Shown here piece after piece: positions 6,209 through 13,929 of a stretch of 19,470 nucleotides of DNA (positions are counted from its first letter, which is position 1; every line of letters begins with the position of its first letter). Both the position numbers and the translations under genes were made by a program. Source of the DNA: an uncultured Opitutia bacterium (GTDB lineage: Bacteria; Verrucomicrobiota; Verrucomicrobiia; Opitutales; JABJCN01); the NCBI GenBank assembly GCA_913046175.1, contig CAJWSN010000007.1, positions 1 through 19,470 on the forward strand, given 5' to 3'. The notes below the pieces were generated by a model that saw only the letters and a list, made by a program, of their open reading frames with translations, had not been told where the DNA came from and made no database searches.

Positions 6209-7711
6209 ATGCCTGAAGAACTATCAGAAATTGGTCTCATCGGCCTCGCCGTGATGGGACAGAACCTCGCACTCAACATCGCAGACCATGGCTTCGCCAT
6301 CTCGGTTTATAACCGGACCACTTCCAAGATGGAAAGCTTTGTGGCCAAAAACCCTGGCACTCCCGGGGGACTTCATGGATGCGCCAGCCTTGAGGGGTTT
6401 ATTAATTCCCTCAAGCGCCCGAGAAAGGTCGTAATCATGGTCAAGGCCGGCGGCCCAACGGATGCCGTCATCGACAGCCTCCTCCCCCTGCTTGAAAATG
6501 GCGACATCCTCATTGATGGCGGCAATGCCAAGTGGACCGACACAATACGCAGGGAGAAGGAACTGTCCGAAAAAGGGATTCGGTTTGTTGGTTCCGGCGT
6601 CAGCGGAGGCGAGGAAGGCGCGCGCTTTGGTCCATCCCTCATGCCCGGCGGGGATGCCAAGTCTTGGGAGGAACTAAAGCCCGTATGGACGGCCATTGCC
6701 GCCAAGGTTGACCCCGATACCGGAAAACCCCTGGAGGGAGCGGAACCCGGCAAGCCCATCGAAGGTGGGGTCCCCTGCTCTGCCTACATCGGTGCCGATG
6801 GCGCCGGCCATTACGTCAAGATGGTTCACAACGGCATTGAATACGGCGACATGCAGATGATCTGCGAGGCCTATGACCTCATGCAGAATGTGCTCGGCAT
6901 GACTCCATCTGAAATCGGCAAGGTCTTTGGGCGCTGGAATGAAGGACTGCTGGATTCCTTTCTGATTGAAATCACCGCCGACATTCTCCAGCAGGCTGAT
7001 CCCGAGACCGACAAGCCCTTCGTCGACATCGTCCTCGACACCGCGGGGCAGAAAGGCACCGGGAAATGGACATCGGTCAACGCCCTCGACATGGGCGTGC
7101 CCGCACCAACTGTTGCTGAAGCTGTTTTCGCCCGCTGCCTTAGCGCCGTGAAGGACGAACGCGTGGCCGCCAGCAACATCCTCGAGGGACCAGGCCTCGA
7201 ATTTAACGGTGACAAGGCCGCCTTTGTGGAAGCCATCCGCGATGCATTGTACTGCTCCAAAATTTGTTCATACGCGCAGGGGTTCCAATTGATGCGTGAA
7301 GCCCAGAACGAATACAACTGGAAGCTTAACTTTGGTGAAATCGCACAAATCTGGCGCGGAGGCTGCATCATACGCGCTGCTTTTCTCCAGAAAATTACCG
7401 AAGCCTATGCCCGTGACCCGGAGCTGGCCAATCTCCTGCTCGACCCCTATTTCAAGGATGCCATACACAATGCCCAGGCAAACTGGCGCATAGTTGCAGG
7501 CACAGCCATTGAGCACGGTGTCCCCATTCCGACCTTTGCTTCCGCCATCTCCTATTATGACAGCTATCGTACCGCCCGGCTTCCCCAAAACCTGCTGCAA
7601 GCCCAGCGCGATTATTTCGGTGCCCACACCTACGAACGCACTGACAAGCCCCGCGGCAATTTCTACCACATAGACTGGCCGGAACCCGACAGGCCCCAAG
7701 TAGAAGCCTGA
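6209..7711 (+). CDS. gnd: 6-phosphogluconate dehydrogenase, decarboxylating
   Basis: This 500-residue enzyme oxidises 6-phosphogluconate to ribulose-5-phosphate and CO2, reducing NADP (the oxidative pentose phosphate pathway). The N-terminal Rossmann loop is IGLIGLAVMGQNLALNI (8-24); VYNRTTSK at 33-40 is the usual NADP 2'-phosphate-binding site. GSGVSGGEEGA (128-138) and GAGHYVKMVHNGIEYGD (198-214) form the substrate site with catalytic Lys204 and Glu211. The C-terminal QAQRDYFGAHTYER segment marks the long, dimeric form. It is about 30 residues longer than the E. coli enzyme, partly because of an extra loop at about 168-190 that contains an imperfect duplication. The ATG at 6209 has no Shine-Dalgarno. 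It is convergent with sdhB, 15 bp apart, with no evident terminator. Confidence 0.97.
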   Translation: MPEELSEIGLIGLAVMGQNLALNIADHGFAISVYNRTTSKMESFVAKNPGTPGGLHGCASLEGFINSLKRPRKVVIMVKAGGPTDAVIDSLLPLLENGDILIDGGNAKWTDTIRREKELSEKGIRFVGSGVSGGEEGARFGPSLMPGGDAKSWEELKPVWTAIAAKVDPDTGKPLEGAEPGKPIEGGVPCSAYIGADGAGHYVKMVHNGIEYGDMQMICEAYDLMQNVLGMTPSEIGKVFGRWNEGLLDSFLIEITADILQQADPETDKPFVDIVLDTAGQKGTGKWTSVNALDMGVPAPTVAEAVFARCLSAVKDERVAASNILEGPGLEFNGDKAAFVEAIRDALYCSKICSYAQGFQLMREAQNEYNWKLNFGEIAQIWRGGCIIRAAFLQKITEAYARDPELANLLLDPYFKDAIHNAQANWRIVAGTAIEHGVPIPTFASAISYYDSYRTARLPQNLLQAQRDYFGAHTYERTDKPRGNFYHIDWPEPDRPQVEA

Positions 7712-7726
7712 AATAGAATACTGGCT

Positions 7727-8482
7727 TTATTTACCAATAATGCCCTTGACCGAGGCAACTGCGTAGTCGCGATTCATCTTGGCAATAACGTCGAGCGGGA
7801 TTTCCTTGGGGCAGGCTGCTGAGCATTCGCCGTAATTACGGCAGTTTCCAAAACCAGCGTCATCCATCTTGGCCACCATTGCCAACGTACGGCGGTCTTT
7901 TTCGGCCTTACCCTGGGGAAGAGTGTTAAGATGCGCAACCTTGGCCCCGGTGAAAAGCATGGCAGAGGCATTCTTGCAGGCGGCAACACAGGCTCCGCAA
8001 CCTATGCATGCTGCAAAGTCAAAGGCATCATCCGCCACAGGCTTGGGAATTGGCACCTCATTGGCATCCTGGGAACTCCCCGTACGACAGGTAATGAAGC
8101 CGCCAGCCTGGATGATTTCATCAAAACCACCCCGATCCACGACGAGGTCCCGGAGAACAGGAAAGGCATTTGCGCGAAAAGGCTCAATGGTGATGGTGTC
8201 ACCATCATTGAAACTGCGCATATGAAGCTGACAGGTGGTGGTGCCACGGTGGCCACCATGCGGAACTCCATTAATCGTCAGCGAGCACATTCCACAAACA
8301 CCTTCCCGACAGTCGGAATCAAAGGCCACCGGAGACTCGCCGGCCTCGACAAGTTTCTCATTCAGTAAATCCAGCATTTCCAGAAAGGAGGAGTCTGGGG
8401 AAACATCGCGAATTTCGTAGTCCTTGAACCGGCCTGCTCCACTCGTTTCGTCCTGTCGCCAAATCTTGAGTTTGAGGTTCAT
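7727..8482 (-). CDS. sdhB: Succinate dehydrogenase/fumarate reductase iron-sulfur subunit
   Basis: The 251-residue electron-transfer subunit of complex II passes electrons from the FAD of SdhA to quinone at SdhC. Cys58, Cys63, Cys66 and Cys84 (CREGVCGMC, then TTC) hold the [2Fe-2S] cluster. CIGCGACVAAC (159-169), with Cys214, Cys220 and Cys224 further on, gives the ligands of the [4Fe-4S] and [3Fe-4S] clusters. All expected cysteines are there. It is the last gene of sdhCAB, starting 24 bp after the sdhA stop. The ATG at 8482 has no Shine-Dalgarno, so translation may depend on coupling. Sequence style and gene order fit the single-cytochrome class found in Bacillus, Chlamydiae and Bacteroidetes; direction (oxidation or fumarate reduction) cannot be told from sequence. 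Confidence 0.95.
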   Translation of the reverse strand: MNLKLKIWRQDETSGAGRFKDYEIRDVSPDSSFLEMLDLLNEKLVEAGESPVAFDSDCREGVCGMCSLTINGVPHGGHRGTTTCQLHMRSFNDGDTITIEPFRANAFPVLRDLVVDRGGFDEIIQAGGFITCRTGSSQDANEVPIPKPVADDAFDFAACIGCGACVAACKNASAMLFTGAKVAHLNTLPQGKAEKDRRTLAMVAKMDDAGFGNCRNYGECSAACPKEIPLDVIAKMNRDYAVASVKGIIGK

Positions 8483-8506
8483 GTATTGCGATTCGTCACA
8501 GGTGAT

Positions 8507-10423
8507 TTATTTATAGCTGCGAATAGCCAGCTTTACATCCTTAAACCCGAGTTCCTCGACATGTCGAACCGGCTTTTCACCAAGACCTTTGTATTCCCAG
8601 ACCGCAGCATGGGCGAATCTTTCATCATTTCGGACGGCCTCGCCATCATCCGTCTGGTGCTCCTCGCGAAAGTGACCGCCACAGGATTCATCGCGCTCCA
8701 AGGCATCATGACACATAAGTTCAGCGAGGTTAAGGAATTCCGAAAGGCGACCAGCCCGTTCAAGTTCCTGGTTAAGTTCCTTGTCCGTGCCTACGACTTT
8801 GAGGTTGTTTTCAAATTCCTCACGAATTTCAGGTATCTTCTGCAGCGCCTCTTCGAGTCCGGCCTTGTTCCTCGCCATACCACATTTTTCCCACATGAGA
8901 CGGCCAAGTTCAAGATGGAGGGAGCGGGCGGTTCGGTTTCCGTTGATTGAAAGAAGCTTGTTCGTGAAGGCATTCACGTCGGCCTCAACCTGCCGGAAGG
9001 CCTCCATGCCCGTGTCAATGGAGCCCGGCTTTTCGCCGGCAAGATAATTGGGAAGGGTGTTGGGAAGGACGAAGTAACCATCGGCCAGCCCCTGCATCAA
9101 TGCGCTGGCTCCCAGACGGTTGGCTCCATGGTCGGAAAAATTGGCCTCCCCAATGACAAAGAGCCCAGGGATGGTGCTCTGCAAATTATAATCCACCCAT
9201 AGACCCCCCATTGTATAGTGAGGTGCAGGATAGATGCGCATGGGCTTTTCGTAGGCACTATCCCCCGTGATACGCTGATATATATCAAAAAGATTGCCAT
9301 AACGCTCCTTAATGGCACTTGCACCAAGACGCTGGATGGCATCGGCAAAGTCCAGGTAGACCCCACGCTTGCCCGGGCCGACTCCCCTGCCTTCATCACA
9401 CGCCTCCTTGGCGGCTCGTGATGCAATGTCACGCGGGGCAAGGTTTCCAAAACTGGGGTACTTGCGTTCAAGAAAGTAATCGCGGGCTTCTTCGGGAATC
9501 TGATGGGATGGCTTTTCGCAATCAGCAACATCGGTTGGCACCCAGACACGACCGTCATTGCGAAGAGACTCGGACATGAGGGTGAGCTTGGATTGGTGGT
9601 CACCGCTTTGTGGAATACAGGTGGGATGAATCTGCGTGTAGCAGGGGTTGGCAAAGCCTGCGCCTTTTTTGTAGGCACGCATGGTGGCGATGCTGTTGCA
9701 GCCAGTGGCGTTGGTGGAAAGGTAAAAAACGTTGCTGTAACCACCGGTGGCAAGGATAACAGCGTCAGCAGCCCAGCTTTTGACTTCGCCTGTGACAAGG
9801 TTGCGTGTGACAACACCCTTGGCATGGCCGTCGACAAGAACAAGATCCAGCATCTCATGCCGGTTGTACATCTTCACGGCACCAAGCCCAATCTGCCGGC
9901 TCAACGCGGAATAGGCACCAAGCAGTAACTGCTGCCCGGTGGCCCCACGGGCATAGAAGGTGCGGGAGACCTGAGCCCCGCCAAAGGATCGGTTGGCAAG
10001 GAGTCCACCATATTCACGGGCAAAAGGCACTCCTTGGGCGACACACTGGTCGATGATGTTGGCACTGACTTCAGAAAGACGGTGGACATTGGCCTCGCGG
10101 GAACGGAAGTCGCCACCCTTGACCGTGTCGTAGAAAAGACGGTGAACACTGTCTCCATCATTCTGGTAGTTCTTGGCCGCATTAATGCCTCCCTGGGCCG
10201 CAATGCTATGGGCCCGCCGGGGACTGTCCTGATAACAAAAGGCGGTAACGTTGTAACCCTGCTCAGCCAGAGTCGCTGCAGCTGAACCACCTGCAAGGCC
10301 CGTGCCCACCATGATCACATGGTATTTTCGACGGTTGGCCGGGTTGACAAGCTTGTTGGTGAACTTGTGCCGGCTCCACTTTTCAGCTATCGGCCCATCG
10401 GGTGTTCTGGCGTCTAGGTTCAT
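8507..10423 (-). CDS. sdhA: Succinate dehydrogenase/fumarate reductase flavoprotein subunit
   Basis: This 638-residue catalytic subunit interconverts succinate and fumarate at a covalent FAD. VGTGLAGGSAAATLAEQG (39-56) is the FAD-binding Rossmann loop. RRAHSIAAQGGINA carries His72, the expected site of the 8-alpha-histidyl FAD bond. A substrate-site histidine/arginine region and the GANRLGASALMQ motif near the C-terminal end of the FAD domain are in place. The length is typical of the long (Bacillus/Bacteroidetes) form. It starts three bases after the sdhC stop, so the two are almost certainly co-translated. No Shine-Dalgarno is present (GGCTGACTCATG). Confidence 0.96.
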   Translation of the reverse strand: MNLDARTPDGPIAEKWSRHKFTNKLVNPANRRKYHVIMVGTGLAGGSAAATLAEQGYNVTAFCYQDSPRRAHSIAAQGGINAAKNYQNDGDSVHRLFYDTVKGGDFRSREANVHRLSEVSANIIDQCVAQGVPFAREYGGLLANRSFGGAQVSRTFYARGATGQQLLLGAYSALSRQIGLGAVKMYNRHEMLDLVLVDGHAKGVVTRNLVTGEVKSWAADAVILATGGYSNVFYLSTNATGCNSIATMRAYKKGAGFANPCYTQIHPTCIPQSGDHQSKLTLMSESLRNDGRVWVPTDVADCEKPSHQIPEEARDYFLERKYPSFGNLAPRDIASRAAKEACDEGRGVGPGKRGVYLDFADAIQRLGASAIKERYGNLFDIYQRITGDSAYEKPMRIYPAPHYTMGGLWVDYNLQSTIPGLFVIGEANFSDHGANRLGASALMQGLADGYFVLPNTLPNYLAGEKPGSIDTGMEAFRQVEADVNAFTNKLLSINGNRTARSLHLELGRLMWEKCGMARNKAGLEEALQKIPEIREEFENNLKVVGTDKELNQELERAGRLSEFLNLAELMCHDALERDESCGGHFREEHQTDDGEAVRNDERFAHAAVWEYKGLGEKPVRHVEELGFKDVKLAIRSYK

Positions 10424-10426
10424 GAG

Positions 10427-11134
10427 TCAGCCGGTCGGCGGAACCGCGCCCATCAATACTGCGATGGGTACGGAGACAAAGCCGATAAAAATAACCCAGC
10501 CATAAACAATGGCCAGACGATCAAGGTTGGTTTTCCAGGTCGTATTGCGAATGCCGAGGGTCTGGAAGAGACTGCTCACCCCATGCGTAAGATGCAGGCA
10601 AAGCAAAGCCATGCAAACAATGTAAATTGCCGAAATCCACTTTTCCTGAAATCCCATGATGACCATGGTATAAACATCGTGGACTTCCTTGTGGCTCTTA
10701 CCCAAGGTATAGTGCGCAATTTGCTGATATTCGGGATGGGTAACCCGTACAGTGTAGTGCAGGACATGAAAGACGATGAAGGCGAAAATTAGCGATCCCG
10801 TAAGGCCCATTGTGCGGGAACCGATTGTCGCTTGAACAAATTTTTCATCGCCGTTGGCATCCGGCCGGGCCGCCCGGTTTTCACGAACAAGGGAGATCGC
10901 AGTCAAGACATGGATTAATGTGGCTGCCAACAAAAAGAATCTAAAGCCCCAAAGAACCGCCGGGGAACTTTGTAGTTTGTCGGCATAAGCATTAATGGCT
11001 TCCTGCCCCAGGAAAACTTGCAGGTTACCCAACATGTGAACCAAGACAAAGCCCAGCAAGACCATTCCGGACAAAGCCATCAGGTATTTCTTCCCGATAG
11101 AGGAACAAAATATGTGGCAACAGGTGGTTTTCAT
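10427..11134 (-). CDS. sdhC: Succinate dehydrogenase cytochrome b558 membrane subunit
   Basis: A 235-residue membrane protein that anchors SdhAB and binds two hemes b. Five hydrophobic helices can be placed at about 17-37, 60-83, 110-128, 156-180 and 205-228, as in the Bacillus-type SdhC, which replaces separate SdhC and SdhD subunits. Histidines in or near helices that could ligate heme are His33, His75, His123/126, His152 and His181/184. The start SSIGKKYLMALSGMVLLGF resembles family N-termini. It is the first gene of the operon; a promoter-like sequence with a palindrome lies just upstream, giving a leader of only about ten bases. No sdhD follows. Confidence 0.94.
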   Translation of the reverse strand: MKTTCCHIFCSSIGKKYLMALSGMVLLGFVLVHMLGNLQVFLGQEAINAYADKLQSSPAVLWGFRFFLLAATLIHVLTAISLVRENRAARPDANGDEKFVQATIGSRTMGLTGSLIFAFIVFHVLHYTVRVTHPEYQQIAHYTLGKSHKEVHDVYTMVIMGFQEKWISAIYIVCMALLCLHLTHGVSSLFQTLGIRNTTWKTNLDRLAIVYGWVIFIGFVSVPIAVLMGAVPPTG

Positions 11135-11151
11135 TCAAAATTCAAGGCAGA

Positions 11152-11179
11152 ATTATAATTAAGGAAATATTGGCGCCAA
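11152..11179 (-). promoter_or_regulatory. Putative sigma-70-type promoter of sdhCAB
   Basis: On the minus strand, TTGGCG (11179-11174) and TATAAT (11157-11152) are separated by 16 bases. The -10 box is a perfect consensus; the -35 matches four of six. Transcription would begin near 11145, about ten bases before the sdhC ATG at 11134, so the mRNA would have almost no leader. A second TATAAT at 11212-11207 has no convincing -35. Confidence 0.5.
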
Positions 11180-11181
11180 TA
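11168..11181. repeat. 14-bp perfect palindrome over the sdhC -35 box
   Basis: TATTGGCGCCAATA is a perfect dyad with no spacer. It covers the whole proposed -35 element of sdhCAB, a typical place for a repressor site. It also lies in the shared region upstream of divergent pyrG. No regulator can be named from the sequence. Confidence 0.55.
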
Positions 11182-11266
11182 AAACCTCACTTTTTAATCC
11201 ATCAGAATTATAAGGTCATCCCATTCCCGGAATAAATTTTCCTATGACATCAATTTGACCCCACGG

Positions 11267-11293
11267 AACAGGGCAAAAAATCCTGTTATTTTT
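11267..11293 (+). terminator. Small hairpin with T-run in the pyrG upstream region
   Basis: AACAGG (11267-11272) pairs with CCTGTT (11282-11287) around a 9-base loop, followed by ATTTTT. It has the form of a weak intrinsic terminator and lies about 120 bases before pyrG. It could end stray transcription or act as an attenuator, as CTP synthase genes are attenuated in some Gram-positives. The stem is short, so this is tentative. Confidence 0.28.
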
Positions 11294-11299
11294 GGAGTT

Positions 11300-11419
11300 A
11301 TGCAATTTTTGGTTTGCAATCCTGCGTGCATGGAGATTACTCCTGCTGGACAAGAGCTGGCATTGCCAAAAGACAAAGAGGATACAAGGAAAAGGTCTCA
11401 CCAAATAGTTGACCCATGA
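11300..11419 (+). CDS. Possible 39-codon leader ORF coupled to pyrG
   Basis: The ATG at 11300 opens a frame of 39 codons starting MQFLVCNPACMEITP and ending VDP, whose TGA (11417-11419) overlaps the pyrG ATG (11416) as ATGA. A GGAG lies just upstream but only two bases from the ATG, closer than normal. There is no similarity I recognise and the C-terminal half is Lys/Arg/Glu-rich and unremarkable. The overlap suggests translational coupling; however the frame is short and could be chance. It follows the small hairpin at 11267-11293. Confidence 0.27.
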   Translation: MQFLVCNPACMEITPAGQELALPKDKEDTRKRSHQIVDP

Positions 11420-13065
11420 AGTATATATTTATTACTGGAGGCGTGGTTTCCTCGTTGGGAAAAGGCCTTACCTCCGCAGCACTGGGAACCCTTTTGGAAA
11501 AACGGGGATTTCGGCCGCGACTACAGAAGTTTGACCCCTACCTTAATGTGGACCCGGGAACAATGAACCCCTTCCAGCATGGAGAGGTTTACGTCCTCAA
11601 TGATGGGGCAGAGACAGATCTCGACCTTGGGCACTATGAAAGGTTCACCTCCCCTCCCTTGGATCGCTTCAACAATTTGACCTCGGGACAAATCTACGAA
11701 TCCGTCATTCAAAAGGAAAGACGGGGTGATTATCTGGGCAAAACGGTTCAGGTGATACCCCATGTCACGAATGAAATCAAGCAGCGCATTCATGCACACA
11801 GTGAAGGTTTTGATTTGGTCATAACGGAGATTGGTGGAACAATTGGTGACATTGAGGGCCTTCCCTTCCTTGAAGCCATGCGTCAATTTGCCCAGGAAGT
11901 CGGCAAGGAGAATGTCCTTTTCATTCATGTCACCCTGATTCCCTATTTGGGGGCAGCTGGTGAACTCAAGACGAAGCCCACCCAGCAAAGTGTGGCCAAA
12001 CTTCGGGAAATCGGCATCCAGCCTGACATCCTTGTTTGCCGCACGGAAAAAACCCTGGATCTCGAACTGCGACAAAAAATCAGTCTTTTCTGCAATGTTC
12101 CGCTGGATTCAGTCATTGAGGAAATGGATGTGGAATTTTCGATCTATGAACTTCCGCTGTGCCTACACAATGAAAAGCTGGACCAGCTTGTCGTCCAACA
12201 ACTCGGCATGGAGGATGAACCGCCATCAATGCAGGATTGGGATGACATTGTCCGCAGGCTCAAGTTTCCACAAAAACGCGTAACAATTGGCGTTGTTGGT
12301 AAATATATAGAGCTCGGTGATTCCTACCTCTCGGTTTTTGAATCACTAACTCATGGCGGCATCTACAACGACTGTGGTGTAGACTTTATCAAGATCGATT
12401 CCGAGATTCTTGAAAAGGAGCCCAACCTATCCCGCCTGCATCAACTGGATGGCATCGTCGTGCCCGGAGGATTTGGTGACCGGGGAATCAAAGGGAAAAT
12501 TCAAGCCGCTCGATACGCCCGCGAGAACGAGGTTCCCTACTTTGGACTGTGCCTTGGGATGCAGGTCGCAATAATTGATTTTGCGGAATCGGTTGTCGGA
12601 TTGGATGGAGCCAACAGCACAGAGTTTGATCCCGTTACACCACATCCGGTCATTGATATAATGGAAGACCAGAAAAAACTGGAGCAAAAAGGTGCATCCA
12701 TGCGCCTTGGCAGCTACCCATGTAAAATTGAGGAGGGAAGTCTTGTTGCCAGGGCTTACGGCAAGACTGCCATATCCGAAAGGCACCGCCATCGCTACGA
12801 GTTTAACAACGCATTCAAGGAAAAACTGGAAGCCAAGGGTGCAAGGTTCAGTGGCATCAACCCAGACCGCAATCTTGTGGAAATTACGGAATTTCCGGGG
12901 CACCCATGGTTTGTCGGGGTACAGTTCCACCCGGAGTTCCAATCCAAGCCCAATTGCCCACACCCTTTATTTGCCAGCTTCATTGAAGCAGCAATCAGCT
13001 ACCGGGAAAAAAATGCAACTCCAACCATTACTCGAGATGGACGCGTCAAACAAGATGTCTCCTGA
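11416..13065 (+). CDS. pyrG: CTP synthase
   Basis: This 549-residue enzyme makes CTP from UTP, ATP and glutamine. The N-terminal synthase domain starts MKYIFITGGVVSSLGKG with its P-loop at about 8-21 and continues with QKFDPYLNVDPGTMNP and the HVTLIPYL segment. The C-terminal glutamine amidotransferase domain (about 290-540) has VPGGFGDRG, the nucleophile Cys379 in FGLCLGMQ, and His505/Glu507 in QFHPEF as the rest of the triad. Length is standard. The ATG has no Shine-Dalgarno (AGTTGACCCATG). It is divergent from sdhCAB with 281 bp between and is followed directly by kdsA, whose ATG shares the last base of its TGA stop. Confidence 0.98.
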   Translation: MKYIFITGGVVSSLGKGLTSAALGTLLEKRGFRPRLQKFDPYLNVDPGTMNPFQHGEVYVLNDGAETDLDLGHYERFTSPPLDRFNNLTSGQIYESVIQKERRGDYLGKTVQVIPHVTNEIKQRIHAHSEGFDLVITEIGGTIGDIEGLPFLEAMRQFAQEVGKENVLFIHVTLIPYLGAAGELKTKPTQQSVAKLREIGIQPDILVCRTEKTLDLELRQKISLFCNVPLDSVIEEMDVEFSIYELPLCLHNEKLDQLVVQQLGMEDEPPSMQDWDDIVRRLKFPQKRVTIGVVGKYIELGDSYLSVFESLTHGGIYNDCGVDFIKIDSEILEKEPNLSRLHQLDGIVVPGGFGDRGIKGKIQAARYARENEVPYFGLCLGMQVAIIDFAESVVGLDGANSTEFDPVTPHPVIDIMEDQKKLEQKGASMRLGSYPCKIEEGSLVARAYGKTAISERHRHRYEFNNAFKEKLEAKGARFSGINPDRNLVEITEFPGHPWFVGVQFHPEFQSKPNCPHPLFASFIEAAISYREKNATPTITRDGRVKQDVS

Positions 13066-13871
13066 TGCTTTATAATCCCGAACGTTTTCTCCTAATCGCA
13101 GGTCCCTGCTCACTGGAAAATCGTGATATCTGCCTGAGGGTGGCCGAGGAATTAACCGCACTCGGAAGTTCCCACAAGAATCTGCAGGTCATCTTTAAAG
13201 GCTCTTTCGACAAGGCCAACAGAACTGACAGGGCAAGTGATCGGGGGCCGGGGCTGGAAGAGGGGTTGAAACTGCTCAGTTTGGTCAAGGAAACCTTCAA
13301 TCTGCCTGTTCTCACTGACATTCACCTGCCCGAACAGGCTGCCCTGGTTTCAGGAACCTGTGATGTTCTCCAGATTCCTGCCTTTCTCTGCAGGCAAACA
13401 GACCTCCTCGTCGCCGCAGGGGAAACCAATTCAGTGGTGAATATAAAGAAAGGGCAGTTTCTCGCACCTGGAGGGATTCAATTTGCAGTGGAAAAGGTTC
13501 GCTCGACGCAACCCATCGAAACCTGGGTGACTGAAAGAGGGTCCAGTTTTGGTTACAACAACCTCGTCGTGGACATGCGGGCCATCCCAATCATGCGAAA
13601 AATTGCCACGCCTGTCATTATTGACGCATCCCATGGCGTGCAACTTCCAGGAGCAGGGGGAAGTGAAAGCTCAGGAGACTGCAAGTACATCCCAACAATA
13701 GCCAAGGCCGGTATCACAGCCGGTGCGGATGGTCTGTTTCTGGAGACCCACCCGAACCCCATGAATGCCATTTCAGACAAGAAAAGCCAGTGGCCCCTCG
13801 AAAATTTTAGAGCCCTTGCCTTGTCGTGCCTACGGTTATGGGATTTCTTGAGGCAAGAACCCCGCCCATAA
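13065..13871 (+). CDS. kdsA: 3-deoxy-D-manno-octulosonate 8-phosphate synthase (metal-dependent class)
   Basis: KdsA condenses phosphoenolpyruvate with arabinose-5-phosphate to make Kdo-8-phosphate, the precursor of the inner-core sugar of lipopolysaccharide. The 268-residue protein shows IAGPCSLE (11-18), FKGSFDKANRT (44-54), RGPGLEEG, IPAFLCRQTDLL and ERGSSFGYNNLVVDMR. Cys15, His190, Glu227 and Asp238 match the metal ligands of the metal-dependent class (Aquifex type), where the E. coli enzyme has Asn instead of Cys. The ATG overlaps the pyrG stop by one base (TGATG). The pairing makes sense because Kdo must be activated with CTP by KdsB. The gene implies an LPS-bearing outer membrane. Confidence 0.95.
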   Translation: MLYNPERFLLIAGPCSLENRDICLRVAEELTALGSSHKNLQVIFKGSFDKANRTDRASDRGPGLEEGLKLLSLVKETFNLPVLTDIHLPEQAALVSGTCDVLQIPAFLCRQTDLLVAAGETNSVVNIKKGQFLAPGGIQFAVEKVRSTQPIETWVTERGSSFGYNNLVVDMRAIPIMRKIATPVIIDASHGVQLPGAGGSESSGDCKYIPTIAKAGITAGADGLFLETHPNPMNAISDKKSQWPLENFRALALSCLRLWDFLRQEPRP

Positions 13872-13878
13872 GAAAGCC

Positions 13879-13915
13879 AAGCCCATTAATGGTTACATGA
13901 ACCCGGGTTGGGCTT
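13879..13915. terminator. Inverted repeat between convergent kdsA and the small basic-protein gene
   Basis: AAGCCCA (13879-13885) and TGGGCTT (13909-13915) form a perfect 7-bp stem around a 23-base loop, which itself holds the palindrome AACCCGGGTT (13900-13909). It begins seven bases after the kdsA stop. Neither side has a long T-run, so it is at best a weak bidirectional terminator. Confidence 0.35.
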
Positions 13916-13929
13916 TGAAAAAAGGCCAC

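Larger units (their letters stand above)
11148..11213. repeat. Pair of 11-bp direct repeats flanking the sdh palindrome
   Basis: CAGAATTATAA occurs at 11148-11158 and again at 11203-11213, 55 bp apart. On the minus strand both read TTATAATTCTG and each includes a TATAAT. They may be tandem -10 boxes with similar surroundings, or a repeated protein-binding site on either side of the 14-bp palindrome. Confidence 0.45.

Noticed and set aside
9097..9858. Long open frame (253 codons) on the minus strand inside sdhA
   Set aside because: It is another frame of the same strand as sdhA, has low-complexity Pro/Ser-rich composition and no domain; sdhA is the clear gene.
11216..11404. 62-codon frame on the minus strand between sdhC and pyrG
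   Set aside because: It would lie upstream of the sdhC promoter, has no ribosome binding site and no similarity or composition suggesting a protein.
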